Source: DATDFB01 sp035276475 | GTDB lineage: Bacteria > Acidobacteriota > Thermoanaerobaculia > Gp7-AA8 | Direction of reading: 5' to 3' | Length of the DNA stretch: 64,000 nucleotides | Assembly (NCBI GenBank): GCA_035276475.1 | Contig: DATELQ010000075.1 | Span: 3,576 to 67,575 of the forward strand | Shown here: in pieces, positions 16,966 through 25,940 of the stretch | How the letters are laid out: each line of letters starts with the position of its first letter | Numbering within the stretch: position 1 is the first letter of the stretch | Program-made: the position numbers and the translations under genes | Notes under the pieces: model-generated | Told to the model about the DNA's origin: nothing | Database searches by the model: none | What the model saw: the letters and a program-made list of their open reading frames with translations, nothing else

Positions 16966-18243
16966 ATGGGAAGTAGCCTCTCGCACGCCCACTGGACCGC
17001 GATCGCGATCGTCTGCGGCCTCCTGTATTTGCTCTTCGACGCGGCACGCTCCTTCGCCTTGCACATCGGCCCCGTCACGCTGCGGCGGTGGAGCGGCGAT
17101 CCGGAGATGGAGTCGGCGCGGCGGTGGTTCCAGTACGACCCGCGCAACCTGCAGCTCCTGAGCGGAGCGATGCTGCAGATCACCCTCGTCGTAGCCATGG
17201 CCTCCACCGTCATGGCGCTCGACGACCATCCGATCGGCGAGGCCTGCTTCTACGCCGTCGCCATCTGGATCGTCGTCGCCGCGCTCTGGAAGTTCGTCCT
17301 CGCCTTCATCCCCGCGGACCTCGGCGAGAAAATCCTCCGGGCCCTCCTGCCGTTCTCGCACTTTTTCTACCTCCTCTTCTGGCCGATCCTCTTTCCGCTG
17401 CGGCGGCTTTTCGCGCGCCTCGAGCGCGACGAAAACGAAGCCGACGACGAAGAGGAAGTCACCGACGAAGAGGTGCAGGCCTTCATTGACGTCGGCGAGG
17501 AAGAGGGCATCCTCGAAGGCACCGAGGGGAGGATGGTGCAGTCCGTCGTCGAATTCGGCGACCGCCTCGTGCACGAGATCATGACCCCGCGCATCGACAT
17601 GGTCGCCTTCGACGCCCGCAACGGCGTCGAGGAGCTGGCGCGGATGTTCAGCGAGTCGAAGTACTCGCGCATCCCGACCTACACCGAGGGCATCGACCGC
17701 ATCACCGGCATGGTCCACGTCAAGGACCTCTTCGACGTCGTGCTCAAGCACGAGGAGAAGAGCGTCAGCGAGCTGGCCCGGCCGCCATACTTCGTGCCGG
17801 AGACGAAGAAGATCTCCGAGCTGCTGCGCGAGCTGCAGAGCGAGCACCTGCAGGTGGCCGTCGTCGTCGACGAGTACGGCGGCACGGCCGGCATCGTCAC
17901 CATCGAGGACATCGTCGAGGAGATCGTCGGCGACATTGCCGACGAGCACGAGGAGGAGGAGGTCGCCGTCGTCGACATCGGCGGCGGCGAGTATCTGGTC
18001 AGCGGCTTGCTTCGCATCGACGACCTGGAGGAGATGCTGGAGGCCGAGCTGTCGAACGACGACTACGAGACCGTGGCCGGGCTGATCTTCACGACGCTCG
18101 GCCGCATCCCGAAGGTCGGCGACACCGTGAGCAAGAACGGCTACCGGTTCGTCGTCGACCGCGCCGACCGCCGCCGCATCTACCGCGTGCGCGTGTCGAA
18201 GGATCCGGAGTGGGAGCGTGAGCGAGAAGAAGCAGAAGGATAG
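16966..18243 (+). CDS. CNNM/CorC (HlyC) family transporter-associated CBS protein
   Basis: The 425-residue protein has an N-terminal CNNM-like membrane domain with about four helices (residues 10-140) and an acidic linker (DENEADDEEEVTDEEVQAFID). A CBS pair at about residues 205-325 (VHEIMTPRIDMVAFDA, GMVHVKDLF, VAVVVDEYGGTAGIVTIEDIVEEIVGDI) and a C-terminal CorC_HlyC transporter-associated domain follow. Relatives export Mg or Co, or act in membrane repair. TAGAAT lies 15 nt before the ATG. Its last 26 bases overlap era, and the CorC-Era order is common in bacteria. Confidence 0.9.
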   Translation: MGSSLSHAHWTAIAIVCGLLYLLFDAARSFALHIGPVTLRRWSGDPEMESARRWFQYDPRNLQLLSGAMLQITLVVAMASTVMALDDHPIGEACFYAVAIWIVVAALWKFVLAFIPADLGEKILRALLPFSHFFYLLFWPILFPLRRLFARLERDENEADDEEEVTDEEVQAFIDVGEEEGILEGTEGRMVQSVVEFGDRLVHEIMTPRIDMVAFDARNGVEELARMFSESKYSRIPTYTEGIDRITGMVHVKDLFDVVLKHEEKSVSELARPPYFVPETKKISELLRELQSEHLQVAVVVDEYGGTAGIVTIEDIVEEIVGDIADEHEEEEVAVVDIGGGEYLVSGLLRIDDLEEMLEAELSNDDYETVAGLIFTTLGRIPKVGDTVSKNGYRFVVDRADRRRIYRVRVSKDPEWEREREEAEG

Positions 18244-19126
18244 ACACTTTGGCGTCGTTGCGATCGTCGGCCGCCCCAACGCCGGCAAGTCGACGCTCCT
18301 GAACCGCATTCTCGGCCAGAAGGTGTCGATCGTCTCGTCGAAGCCGCAGACGACGCGCAACCGCATCGTCGGCATCCTCAACGATCCCGAGCGCGGCCAG
18401 ATCGCCTTCCTCGACACCCCCGGCATCCACAAACCGCTGCACAAGCTGAACGTCCGGATGATGGATCACGTCCGCTCTGCGCTAGCCGAGGCCGACGTCG
18501 TGGCCATGATCACCGACGCCAGTGAAGCCTTCGGCAAAGGCGAACAGTACGTCGTCGACATGCTGCGCGACGCAAAGGCGAAACGCTTCGCCATCCTCAA
18601 CAAGATCGACCTGATCAAAAAGCAGAAGCTCCTGCCGATCATGCAGCACTACGCCTCGACGGAGCTCTTCGACGAGATCGTCCCCGTCTCCGCCGCCACC
18701 GGCGACGGCGTTCCCGAGCTCACCGACCTCTTCTTCGCCAACATGCAGCCGGGCGAGCCTGCCTATCCGATCGAGGACTACACCACGCAGCCGGAGCGCT
18801 TCTTCGCCGCCGAGATCATCCGCGAGAAGCTCCTCGAGCACACCGAGGAGGAGCTGCCGTACACCACCGCCGTCGCCGTCGACCGCTGGGAAGAGAGCGA
18901 GGAGCTGATCAAGATCTACGCGACCATCGTCGTCGAGCGCGAGTCGCAGAAGCCGATCGTGATCGGCAAGCAGGGATCGATGGCCAAGCAGATCGGAACG
19001 GAAGCGCGTCAGGAGCTCGAAGCCACGCTCGGAGTCAAGGTCTTTCTCGACCTCCACGTGGCCGTGCACGAGCGCTGGCGCGAGGACGAGCGCTTCCTCG
19101 GCGAATTGGAATGGCCCCTCTCTTGA
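18218..19126 (+). CDS. era: GTPase Era
   Basis: Ribosome-assembly GTPase that binds the 3' end of 16S rRNA. The 302-residue protein shows G1 GRPNAGKS (residues 18-25), the G2 region QTTRNRI, G3 DTPG (66-69) and G4 NKID (128-131). A C-terminal KH domain follows (VVERESQKPIVIGKQGSMAKQIGTEARQELE). The GTG start at 18218 lies inside the end of the upstream CorC-like gene. The gene ends the long plus-strand run that begins at lon. Confidence 0.95.
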   Translation: MSEKKQKDRHFGVVAIVGRPNAGKSTLLNRILGQKVSIVSSKPQTTRNRIVGILNDPERGQIAFLDTPGIHKPLHKLNVRMMDHVRSALAEADVVAMITDASEAFGKGEQYVVDMLRDAKAKRFAILNKIDLIKKQKLLPIMQHYASTELFDEIVPVSAATGDGVPELTDLFFANMQPGEPAYPIEDYTTQPERFFAAEIIREKLLEHTEEELPYTTAVAVDRWEESEELIKIYATIVVERESQKPIVIGKQGSMAKQIGTEARQELEATLGVKVFLDLHVAVHERWREDERFLGELEWPLS

Positions 19127-19188
19127 CGCGGTGGATGTAAAATCCGCGGCAGCCTCGCGTCAACTTTCAACAATAGGGAGGGAGATCC

Positions 19189-22100
19189 ATGCAGCATCTA
19201 CGAAGGCTGTTCTGTTGCCTCGTCGTGACGCTCATCTCCACGGCGCTCTTCGCCCAGCAGACCGGGTCGATCAGCGGCAAGGTCACGGCGTCCGACAAAT
19301 CAGCGCTCCCGGGAGTCACGGTCGAAGCCCGTTCCAACGTGCTCCCGCAACCGCGCGTCACCACCACCGAGGTGAACGGCGACTACTCGCTACCCGCTCT
19401 CATCCCCGGCAACTACACGCTCACGTTCACCCTCTCCGGGATGCAGACGGTCACGCGGCCGACGCAGGTCCAGCTCCGGGAGAACACGACGGTCGACGTC
19501 ACGCTCGGCGTGGCCGGCGTCTCCGAGAGCATCACCGTCACGGCCGAGCCGACGCTCGTGAACAAGGAGTCGACGGCGCTGACGAACGGCCTCAACGACT
19601 CGCAGATCCGCGAGCTCCCGCTCAACCAGGACTACCGCGATCTGCAGAAGCTCGCGCCCGGCATCCAGGTCTCCCAGGACGAGGTGCGCGGCCCGAGCGC
19701 CGGCGCCAGCGGCCAGGACAACGTCTACATGTTCGACGGCGTGAACATCACCATGCCGCTCTTCGGCGTGCTGAACATCGATCCGAACACGCACGACATC
19801 GCCCAGGTCACCTATCTCCGCGGCGGCGCGAAGGCCATCGATTTCGACCGCGCCGGCGGCCTGCTGATCGACACGGTCAGCAAGTCGGGGACGAACAAGT
19901 ACTCCGGCGAGCTCGGATTCGAGGACCGCAACCACACCTTCGTCGCCGACCAGCGCGGCGGGAATCTCTCGTTCCAGGAGAACCGCACTTGGTCGACGAT
20001 CAACATCGGCGGCCCAGTGATCCAGGATCGCCTCTTCTTCTACGGCTCGTACTATCGCCCGGTCCGCAAGCGCGACAATCAGGCGAACGTCTACGGCGAC
20101 CAGCCGCCGTACGAGTTGAAGCGCAACGAGGAGTTCGGAAAGTTGACGTACACGCCGACGCAGGCGTGGCTGATCAACGCCTCCTACCGCCACGCCCACG
20201 TCAACGAGACGTCGAAGAGCGGCTTCTCGACGTTCACCGCGCCGACCACCGGCGCCGGCAGCGAGACGTTCCTCAAGATCGGCACGTTCGAGAGCTCGTG
20301 GATCATCAATCCGAAGAGCTTCGCCACGTTCAAGTACACCGATTACCGGAACCCCGGCTTCGGCACGGCTGACGTCACCTCGTCCGCGGTGCCGGACTTC
20401 ACGATCGGCACGCATCTCGACATCGCCAACCTCGCCCAGCAGGGACGCCTCTCGGTGCCGTCGGGCACCGTCGCCTTCATCCAGCCGTTCATCACCCAGT
20501 ACGGCTATATTTGCCCGCCGAACGGCGCGCAGCTTACCCCCTCTTGCACTCCGGGGCTGCTGACCGGCGGCGGCACGGTCGGCGGCGCGCAGTTCGCGCA
20601 CGACGACGACAGCTTCTACCGCAAGGCCGGACAGGCCGGCTACAACTACACGCTCGGCACGTCCGTCACGCACGACCTCCACGCCGGCGTGCAGTACTAC
20701 AAAGACGCCGAGGATCGTTTCCAGATGTCGAACGGCTGGGGCCTGATCACCGTCCCGGCGGCCGTCGGCACGCCCGGAACGTGCCCGGCCAATGCCTGCG
20801 GCACGGCGAAGCCCGGCACGGTGTTCTTCACCGCCGCGGTCAGCCAGCAGGGCATTCGCGGCGTCCCCACGATCCACTCGGAGTTCCACTCCGCGAACTT
20901 CGAGCTCAACGACACCATCCACTGGAACGACTGGGCCTTCAACGTCGGCCTGCTCGACAGCCAGGACATCCTCTACGGCCAGGGATTGGCGCAGGCCGAC
21001 AACTACGCCGGCTTCACCACCTCGCCCGGCACGAAGTACCGGATGCACACCTTCGGGTTCAAGGAGATGCTCCAGCCGCGCCTCGGCGCGACGTGGACGT
21101 ACAACGGGCAGGACACGGTCTACGCCAGCTTCGCGCGCTACATGCCGGCCGCGAACTCCGACGCGCGCGCCGCGTCGTGGGACCGCAACCTCGTGGCGCA
21201 GATCAACGCCTACTTCGACCAGAACGGCGTCCTCTTCGCCACCGCGCCGAACGCCGCCTCGTCCGGCAAGTGGTGGCAGTCCGGCATCAAGCACCCCGAG
21301 ATCAACGAATACATCTTGGGAACGTCGCATCAGCTCACCAGCAACTGGTCGGGCCGCGTCTACGGCCGCTACCGCAAGGGCGGTCACTTCCTCGAGGACA
21401 CGAACAACACCGCCCGCGCCGACTTCAACTCGCCGAACGCCAACCACGATCCGTACATCCCCGATCTCTGCCTCACCGCGCTGGCGACGTGCGGACCGAA
21501 CACGATCCGCGGCGCGATCGGCAGCGGCTCGACCTACGTCATCGCCAACCTCGACGGAGCCTTCACGAAGTTCTATGAAGCCACCGCGGAGTCCGAGTGG
21601 CGCCACGGCCCGATGACGCTCGGCGGCTCGTATACCTGGAGCCACTACTACGGCACCTTCGACCAGGACTTCACCGCCACCTGCCCGACGTGCAACGACG
21701 CCGCGGTCTTCATCGGCTCGTCGAACCTCGGCGACGGCCCGGGCCGCCAGCTGTGGGACAACAAGTACGGCGATCTCCGCGGCGACCGGCGGAACATGCT
21801 CAAGCTGAACGGCACGTACGCCCTTCCGTGGCGGGCCACGGCCGGCGCGTTCTGGTTCTACCAGTCGGGCCAGCCGTACAACCTGGAGAGCGCGTTGGCG
21901 TTCCGCAACATCACCACGTCGACGAGCGACTTCCTGCGCAACGCCGAGTCGCCGGGAAGCCGGCACACTCCGGCGCATCATCAGCTCGATCTGAATTACA
22001 CGCAGAGCATCCCGCTGACGCGCGGCGTCAACCTGCAGCTCGTCGCCAACGTCTTCAACGTCTTCGACCGGCAGACCGGCTACAACTTCGAAGACCGCGT

Positions 22101-22347
22101 CGGCTTTGCGGTCGCGGGGCCCAGCGCCACCGCGCTCAACTTCGTCAACGTCAAGCAGAATCCGAGCGCGAACGTCGTTCCGATTCCGGTCTCGATCCCC
22201 GACTCGGAGCTGATCAAGATCTTCAACCCGAACAACAAAGACCCGAACTTCGTCTACAACCGTGCCGACTGGGCGATCAACGCGCCGTACGCCAGCACGT
22301 TCTTCGCGCCGCGCAGCTTCCAGCTCGCCGTGCGCGTTCAGTTCTAG
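19189..22347 (+). CDS. Oar-like TonB-dependent receptor with N-terminal carboxypeptidase-regulatory domain
   Basis: The 1052-residue outer-membrane protein has a signal peptide (about residues 1-24) and a carboxypeptidase-regulatory-like domain of about residues 28-108 (GSISGKVTASDKSALPGVTVEA.. NGDYSLPALIPGNYTLTF). A plug domain follows (GASGQDNVYMFDGVNI.., FDRAGGLLIDTVSKSGTNKYSG). A long barrel ends in the BAM-type Phe (QLAVRVQF). This is the Oar/SusC-like receptor type that is expanded in Acidobacteriota and Bacteroidota. The substrate is unknown, and no SusD partner is adjacent. A strong GGGAGGGAG ribosome site precedes the ATG. The upstream gap (19127-19188) has TAAAAT at 19138-19143. Confidence 0.9.
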   Translation: MQHLRRLFCCLVVTLISTALFAQQTGSISGKVTASDKSALPGVTVEARSNVLPQPRVTTTEVNGDYSLPALIPGNYTLTFTLSGMQTVTRPTQVQLRENTTVDVTLGVAGVSESITVTAEPTLVNKESTALTNGLNDSQIRELPLNQDYRDLQKLAPGIQVSQDEVRGPSAGASGQDNVYMFDGVNITMPLFGVLNIDPNTHDIAQVTYLRGGAKAIDFDRAGGLLIDTVSKSGTNKYSGELGFEDRNHTFVADQRGGNLSFQENRTWSTINIGGPVIQDRLFFYGSYYRPVRKRDNQANVYGDQPPYELKRNEEFGKLTYTPTQAWLINASYRHAHVNETSKSGFSTFTAPTTGAGSETFLKIGTFESSWIINPKSFATFKYTDYRNPGFGTADVTSSAVPDFTIGTHLDIANLAQQGRLSVPSGTVAFIQPFITQYGYICPPNGAQLTPSCTPGLLTGGGTVGGAQFAHDDDSFYRKAGQAGYNYTLGTSVTHDLHAGVQYYKDAEDRFQMSNGWGLITVPAAVGTPGTCPANACGTAKPGTVFFTAAVSQQGIRGVPTIHSEFHSANFELNDTIHWNDWAFNVGLLDSQDILYGQGLAQADNYAGFTTSPGTKYRMHTFGFKEMLQPRLGATWTYNGQDTVYASFARYMPAANSDARAASWDRNLVAQINAYFDQNGVLFATAPNAASSGKWWQSGIKHPEINEYILGTSHQLTSNWSGRVYGRYRKGGHFLEDTNNTARADFNSPNANHDPYIPDLCLTALATCGPNTIRGAIGSGSTYVIANLDGAFTKFYEATAESEWRHGPMTLGGSYTWSHYYGTFDQDFTATCPTCNDAAVFIGSSNLGDGPGRQLWDNKYGDLRGDRRNMLKLNGTYALPWRATAGAFWFYQSGQPYNLESALAFRNITTSTSDFLRNAESPGSRHTPAHHQLDLNYTQSIPLTRGVNLQLVANVFNVFDRQTGYNFEDRVGFAVAGPSATALNFVNVKQNPSANVVPIPVSIPDSELIKIFNPNNKDPNFVYNRADWAINAPYASTFFAPRSFQLAVRVQF

Positions 22348-22348
22348 C

Positions 22349-24301
22349 TCACCGGAACAACCGCTCACGCGCGATCAACTCGCGCGTGAGCGGATTCGCA
22401 TGCGCCCGCGCCGCTTCGATGCGCGCGGGCGCATCCGGCTCGTGCAGAAGCACGGCCACCTGCGCGCGCTTGAAGAGCGCCATCGCGTAGTCGGGATGCG
22501 ACGGCGGCACCTTGTCGAGCGCGTCTCTCGCCTCTTCGAATCGGCGCGCCTCCAGGTACAAAACGCCGAGCTCCAACTCGTGATCGGAATGCGCTTTCTC
22601 GAACGCGTCGATGGCGACGGCGGTGTTGCCGACGCGCATGGCCAGCTCGCCGAGGTGGACGAGCTCTGAGGGCGACGGCGTGCGCAAGGAGTTGATGCGC
22701 AGCCGCAGCGCCACGGCGTCGGCGAAGCGGCCCTCCCTCTCACGCACGGCGGCGAGCCCTTCGAGCGCGGCCACGCGGTCCGGCGCCTCGGCCACGACGC
22801 CTTCGAGCAGCGGCACGGCCTTCTGCCACTGCGGGCCGCGCGCGTAGTGCAGGCCGAGGTACTGCCGCACGTCCTGCGACTGCGGCGCGATCGACTGCGC
22901 CTTCTCGTACGCCGCGATCGCATCAGCGTCGCGGCCGAGCATCGAGTAGCACGTGCCGAGGCGCAGCGCGGCGTCGAGGTTGTACGGGTCTTCCTTGAGG
23001 ATGCGCACGAGCAGGGGCACGGCCCGCGCGTACTGCTCGCGCACGAAGAGCGCCGCGGCTTCGTCCTCGACGGCGAAGAGGTGGGTCATGTCGGCCGCGC
23101 GCGGCGCGTTCGGGCGCACGACCGGCTTCGCTGTCGAGGCGACGTAGCCGAGGGCGGCGAGCTTGCGGCGGTCCTCGTCGCTGACGTTCGGCGGCTCCGA
23201 GCTCGCGGCGGCGTCGAGCGATGGCACCGGATACTCGCGCAAGGTCGCGCGCGCGCCGCGGGAGAGGTTGGCGTTCGGGCCGAGGTCGTGCGTCTCCTTC
23301 GGATCGGCGACGACGTCAAAGACCTCGACGCGGCCCGAGAGGATCGCCTTCATCCGCCCGTCGACAGCCATGACCTGCGGCTGCCATCCGTAGTCGAGGA
23401 ACGGCTTCATCGCCTCGGCGGCGACGACTTCGGTCGTTGCGGGTGGCGCTCCAATGCGCGCCCATCCCAATGCGATATCGAAAATCCGTCGCGTGCTGAT
23501 CGGCGCGCTCTCAACACCCGGCTTCGTGTCCGGCCCCGCCACGAGCATCGGCACGCGCATCGTCGACTGGTACATCAGGTTCCCATGCTGCTGCTCGCCG
23601 TGATCGCCGAGGCCTTCGCCGTGATCGCCCACGACGATCAGCGCCGCGTTCGCGCCGAAGCGCTGCTTCCACGCCGCCACGAGGCGCCCGAGCTGCTCGT
23701 CCATCGCGGCGACCTCGCCGAGGTACGGGTTCGCGGCGAAGCGCGTGCGGTACGGCTCCGGCGGCTCGTAGGGGAAATGCGGCTCGTAGTAGTGCACCCA
23801 GAGGAACGTCGGCTGCGGCGCGTTGCCGAGGAACGCCAGCGCGCGGTCCGTCGTGTCGCGCGCGGAGCGCTCCTGGCGCGGCTCCGGCACGGCGTCGTCG
23901 TAGACGTCGAAGCCGCGCGCCAGGCCGAAGCGCCGCGCCAGCGCGAACGCCGAGACGAACGCCCCGGTGCGGTAGCCGGCCGCGTGCAGCTTCTCCGCGA
24001 GGAGCGGCTGCTTCGGCGAGAGGTACCGCCCGTTCTCGTGCAGCCCGTGTCCCGCAGGATAGAGCCCGGTGAGCATCGACGTGTGCGACGGCAGCGTCTG
24101 CGGCACCGCGCAGTACGCGTAGTCGAACCGCCGCGCAGTCTTGGCGATGGCGTTGAACTGCGGCGCGACCTCCGGCGTCACCGCGTCGGCCCGCGTCGTA
24201 TCGAGCGTGACGAGGAGAACCGAGACGGGTGGGGGAGCGGGCGGCTCGGGCTTGCGGCAGGCGGCGAGGAGCAGAAGCGCAGCGAGGAGTCGTTTCGGCA
24301 C
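22349..24301 (-). CDS. Sulfatase-fold (alkaline phosphatase superfamily) lipoprotein fused to TPR domain
   Basis: The 650-residue protein has a lipobox LAAC (Cys15). An alkaline-phosphatase-superfamily hydrolase domain spans about residues 26-380 (VLLVTLDTTRADAV, PQTLPSHTSMLTGLYPAGHG, VGDHGEGLGDHGEQQHG). A TPR array fills about residues 400-650. At the usual formylglycine C/S-x-P-S-R site the sequence is T69-L-P-S-H73. It therefore lacks the Cys or Ser needed for formylglycine, and Thr may be a direct nucleophile as in phosphatases and phosphotransferases. The start is GTG with minus-strand TACTGT 7 nt upstream. The substrate is unknown. Confidence 0.85.
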   Translation of the reverse strand: MPKRLLAALLLLAACRKPEPPAPPPVSVLLVTLDTTRADAVTPEVAPQFNAIAKTARRFDYAYCAVPQTLPSHTSMLTGLYPAGHGLHENGRYLSPKQPLLAEKLHAAGYRTGAFVSAFALARRFGLARGFDVYDDAVPEPRQERSARDTTDRALAFLGNAPQPTFLWVHYYEPHFPYEPPEPYRTRFAANPYLGEVAAMDEQLGRLVAAWKQRFGANAALIVVGDHGEGLGDHGEQQHGNLMYQSTMRVPMLVAGPDTKPGVESAPISTRRIFDIALGWARIGAPPATTEVVAAEAMKPFLDYGWQPQVMAVDGRMKAILSGRVEVFDVVADPKETHDLGPNANLSRGARATLREYPVPSLDAAASSEPPNVSDEDRRKLAALGYVASTAKPVVRPNAPRAADMTHLFAVEDEAAALFVREQYARAVPLLVRILKEDPYNLDAALRLGTCYSMLGRDADAIAAYEKAQSIAPQSQDVRQYLGLHYARGPQWQKAVPLLEGVVAEAPDRVAALEGLAAVREREGRFADAVALRLRINSLRTPSPSELVHLGELAMRVGNTAVAIDAFEKAHSDHELELGVLYLEARRFEEARDALDKVPPSHPDYAMALFKRAQVAVLLHEPDAPARIEAARAHANPLTRELIARERLFR

Positions 24302-24307
24302 CGCGGC

Positions 24308-24314
24308 TACAGTA
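24308..24314. promoter_or_regulatory. Overlapping divergent -10 elements (TACAGTA)
   Basis: Plus-strand TACAGT (24308-24313) is 11 nt before the spmA ATG. Minus-strand TACTGT (24314-24309) is 7 nt before the GTG of the sulfatase-fold gene. The two hexamers share five of seven bases, so one polymerase would exclude the other. Only 23 nt separate the two start codons. Confidence 0.5.
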
Positions 24315-24324
24315 GCATCGCCCC

Positions 24325-24900
24325 ATGCTGAACTACATCTGGTTCGCCCTCCTGGCCATTGCCCTCGTCGTGGCGATGTTCAACGGCACCGCCGCGCAGG
24401 TGACGAAGGCTTCGGTCGACTCCGCGAAGACCGCCGTCGAGATCTCGCTCGGCCTCATCGGCATCATGACCCTCTGGCTCGGCATCATGCGCGTGGCCGA
24501 GAAGGCGGGCCTGGTCACGCTCCTCGCGCGCGTCCTCACGCCGTTCCGCAGGCTGCTCTTCCCGGAGATCCCGCCCGACCACCCGGCCATCGGCGCGATG
24601 ATCATGAACCTCGCCGCGAACATGCTCGGCCTCTCCAACGCGGCCACGCCGCTCGGCATCAAGGCCATGGAAGAGCTGCAGGAGCTGAATCCGGAGAAGG
24701 AGACGGCCTCGAACGCCATGGTGACGTTCCTCGTCCTCAACACCGCCGGGATCCAGTTCATCCCCGCGACGATCATCGGCGTCCTCGCCGCCGCGGGATC
24801 GAAGCAGCCGACGGCGATCATCTCCACGACCATCGTGGCCACGTTCTGCGGCGCCATCGCCGCGGTGACGACGGCGAAGATCCTCCAGAGGTTCTTCTGA
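24325..24900 (+). CDS. spmA: Nucleoside-recognition (Gate) domain membrane protein, SpmA-like
   Basis: The 191-residue membrane protein belongs to the SpmA half of the nucleoside-recognition/Gate family. It shows GLIGIMTLWLGIMRVAEKAGL, ILTPFRRLLFPEIPPDHPAIGAMIMNLAANMLGLSNAATPLGIKAMEEL and NTAGIQFIPATIIG. In Bacillus, SpmA and SpmB are needed for spore core dehydration, but the family is also widespread in non-sporulating bacteria. The TGA stop overlaps the spmB ATG (TGATG). TACAGT lies 11 nt upstream. Confidence 0.85.
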   Translation: MLNYIWFALLAIALVVAMFNGTAAQVTKASVDSAKTAVEISLGLIGIMTLWLGIMRVAEKAGLVTLLARVLTPFRRLLFPEIPPDHPAIGAMIMNLAANMLGLSNAATPLGIKAMEELQELNPEKETASNAMVTFLVLNTAGIQFIPATIIGVLAAAGSKQPTAIISTTIVATFCGAIAAVTTAKILQRFF

Positions 24901-25439
24901 TGTTCCGCGCGACGCTCGAGGCGATCTCGCTGTGGGCCATCCCCGTGCTGCTCGTGGCCATCCCGCTGGCGGGGATGCTGCGCGGGGTGAAGGTGTACGA
25001 CACGTTCATCGACGGCGCGAAGGAAGGCTTCAACGTGGCCGTGCGGATCATCCCCTTCCTCGTCGGGATCCTCGTCGCCATCGGCATGTTCCGCGCCTCG
25101 GGGGCCATGGACATGCTCACGAACGCGCTCGCGCCGATCGCCGCGCGCACGCGCTTCCCCGCCGACCTCATCCCGCTCGTCGTCCTGCGCACCCTCTCCG
25201 GCAGCGGCTCCCTGGCGCTGGCGACCGACATCATCAAGAAGTTCGGCCCCGACTCCGTGATGGCCCGAACCGCGGCGACGCTCTACGGCAGCTCCGAGAC
25301 GCTCTTCTACGTCCTCGCCGTCTACTTCGGCGCCGTCGGAGTGAAGCGCACGCGCCACGTGATCCCCTCGGCGCTCGTAGGGGACATCGTCGCCGCGATC
25401 GTGGCGGCGAGCGTCTGCACGTGGATGTTCACGCCGTGA
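24900..25439 (+). CDS. spmB: Nucleoside-recognition (Gate) domain membrane protein, SpmB-like
   Basis: The 179-residue membrane protein is the SpmB partner: FIDGAKEGFNVAVRIIPFLVGILVAIGMFRASGAMD, FPADLIPLVVLRTLSGSGSLAL, GSSETLFYVLAVYFGAVGV. The N-terminal helices are hydrophobic. Its ATG overlaps the spmA stop by one base, so the two are translated together and presumably form a heteromeric membrane complex. The stop immediately abuts the convergent gene at 25440. Confidence 0.85.
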   Translation: MFRATLEAISLWAIPVLLVAIPLAGMLRGVKVYDTFIDGAKEGFNVAVRIIPFLVGILVAIGMFRASGAMDMLTNALAPIAARTRFPADLIPLVVLRTLSGSGSLALATDIIKKFGPDSVMARTAATLYGSSETLFYVLAVYFGAVGVKRTRHVIPSALVGDIVAAIVAASVCTWMFTP

Positions 25440-25940
25440 TCACTTCCGTTCGTAAAACAGCCGGTCGAACGTCTGGCCCCCAAACGTGAAGTACACGCTC
25501 GTCACGCCGAGGCCGAACGTCGTGCGGTCGGACGTGATCTCCCGCGGCGTTTTTCCCTCCATCCTCCGCTGGTTGATGAAGATCCCTTCCAGCGGTTCCG
25601 TCGTGCCGTCGGCGAAGCGCTTCGTCGCGGTCAGGTGCGAGCCGTCGACGCGGCCGTCGCGCAGCTCGAACGTGCGGCCGTCCTCGGCGCCGCGGCCGGT
25701 CACCGCTCCGTTCGCGTGCACGTCGAGCGTCAGCGTCCGTCCGACGCCGTTGGCCTCGTAGCTGCCGGAGCGGCTCGGCGCGAGCTCGCTGTGCACGTTG
25801 ACGTAGACCTGCATCGTCACGCCGCGATGGGTCTTCGACTTCTCCTTCACCTTGTTGAACCGCGCTAGCATTTCGTCGACCGTCAGCGCGTACGAGGAGA
25901 CTGCCGTCAGGACAGAAAGGGCGAGCAGGAGTTTTCTCAT
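25440..25940 (-). CDS. Small secreted protein of unknown function, last gene of lysA operon
   Basis: The 166-residue protein has a signal peptide (MRKLLLALSVLTAVSSYA). A beta-rich domain follows that begins LTVDEMLARFNKVKEKSKTHRGVTMQV and includes GEANG-like strands and FINQRRMEGKTPREITSDR. The start faintly resembles the LolA/LppX-type outer-membrane lipoprotein-sorting fold, but the protein is shorter than that family. It overlaps the upstream permease gene by 4 nt and so is translationally coupled. Function is unknown. Confidence 0.7.
   Translation of the reverse strand: MRKLLLALSVLTAVSSYALTVDEMLARFNKVKEKSKTHRGVTMQVYVNVHSELAPSRSGSYEANGVGRTLTLDVHANGAVTGRGAEDGRTFELRDGRVDGSHLTATKRFADGTTEPLEGIFINQRRMEGKTPREITSDRTTFGLGVTSVYFTFGGQTFDRLFYERK

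Noticed and set aside
24325..25439. Evidence for sporulation
   Set aside because: spmA and spmB alone occur in non-sporulating bacteria, and envelope genes here indicate a diderm.
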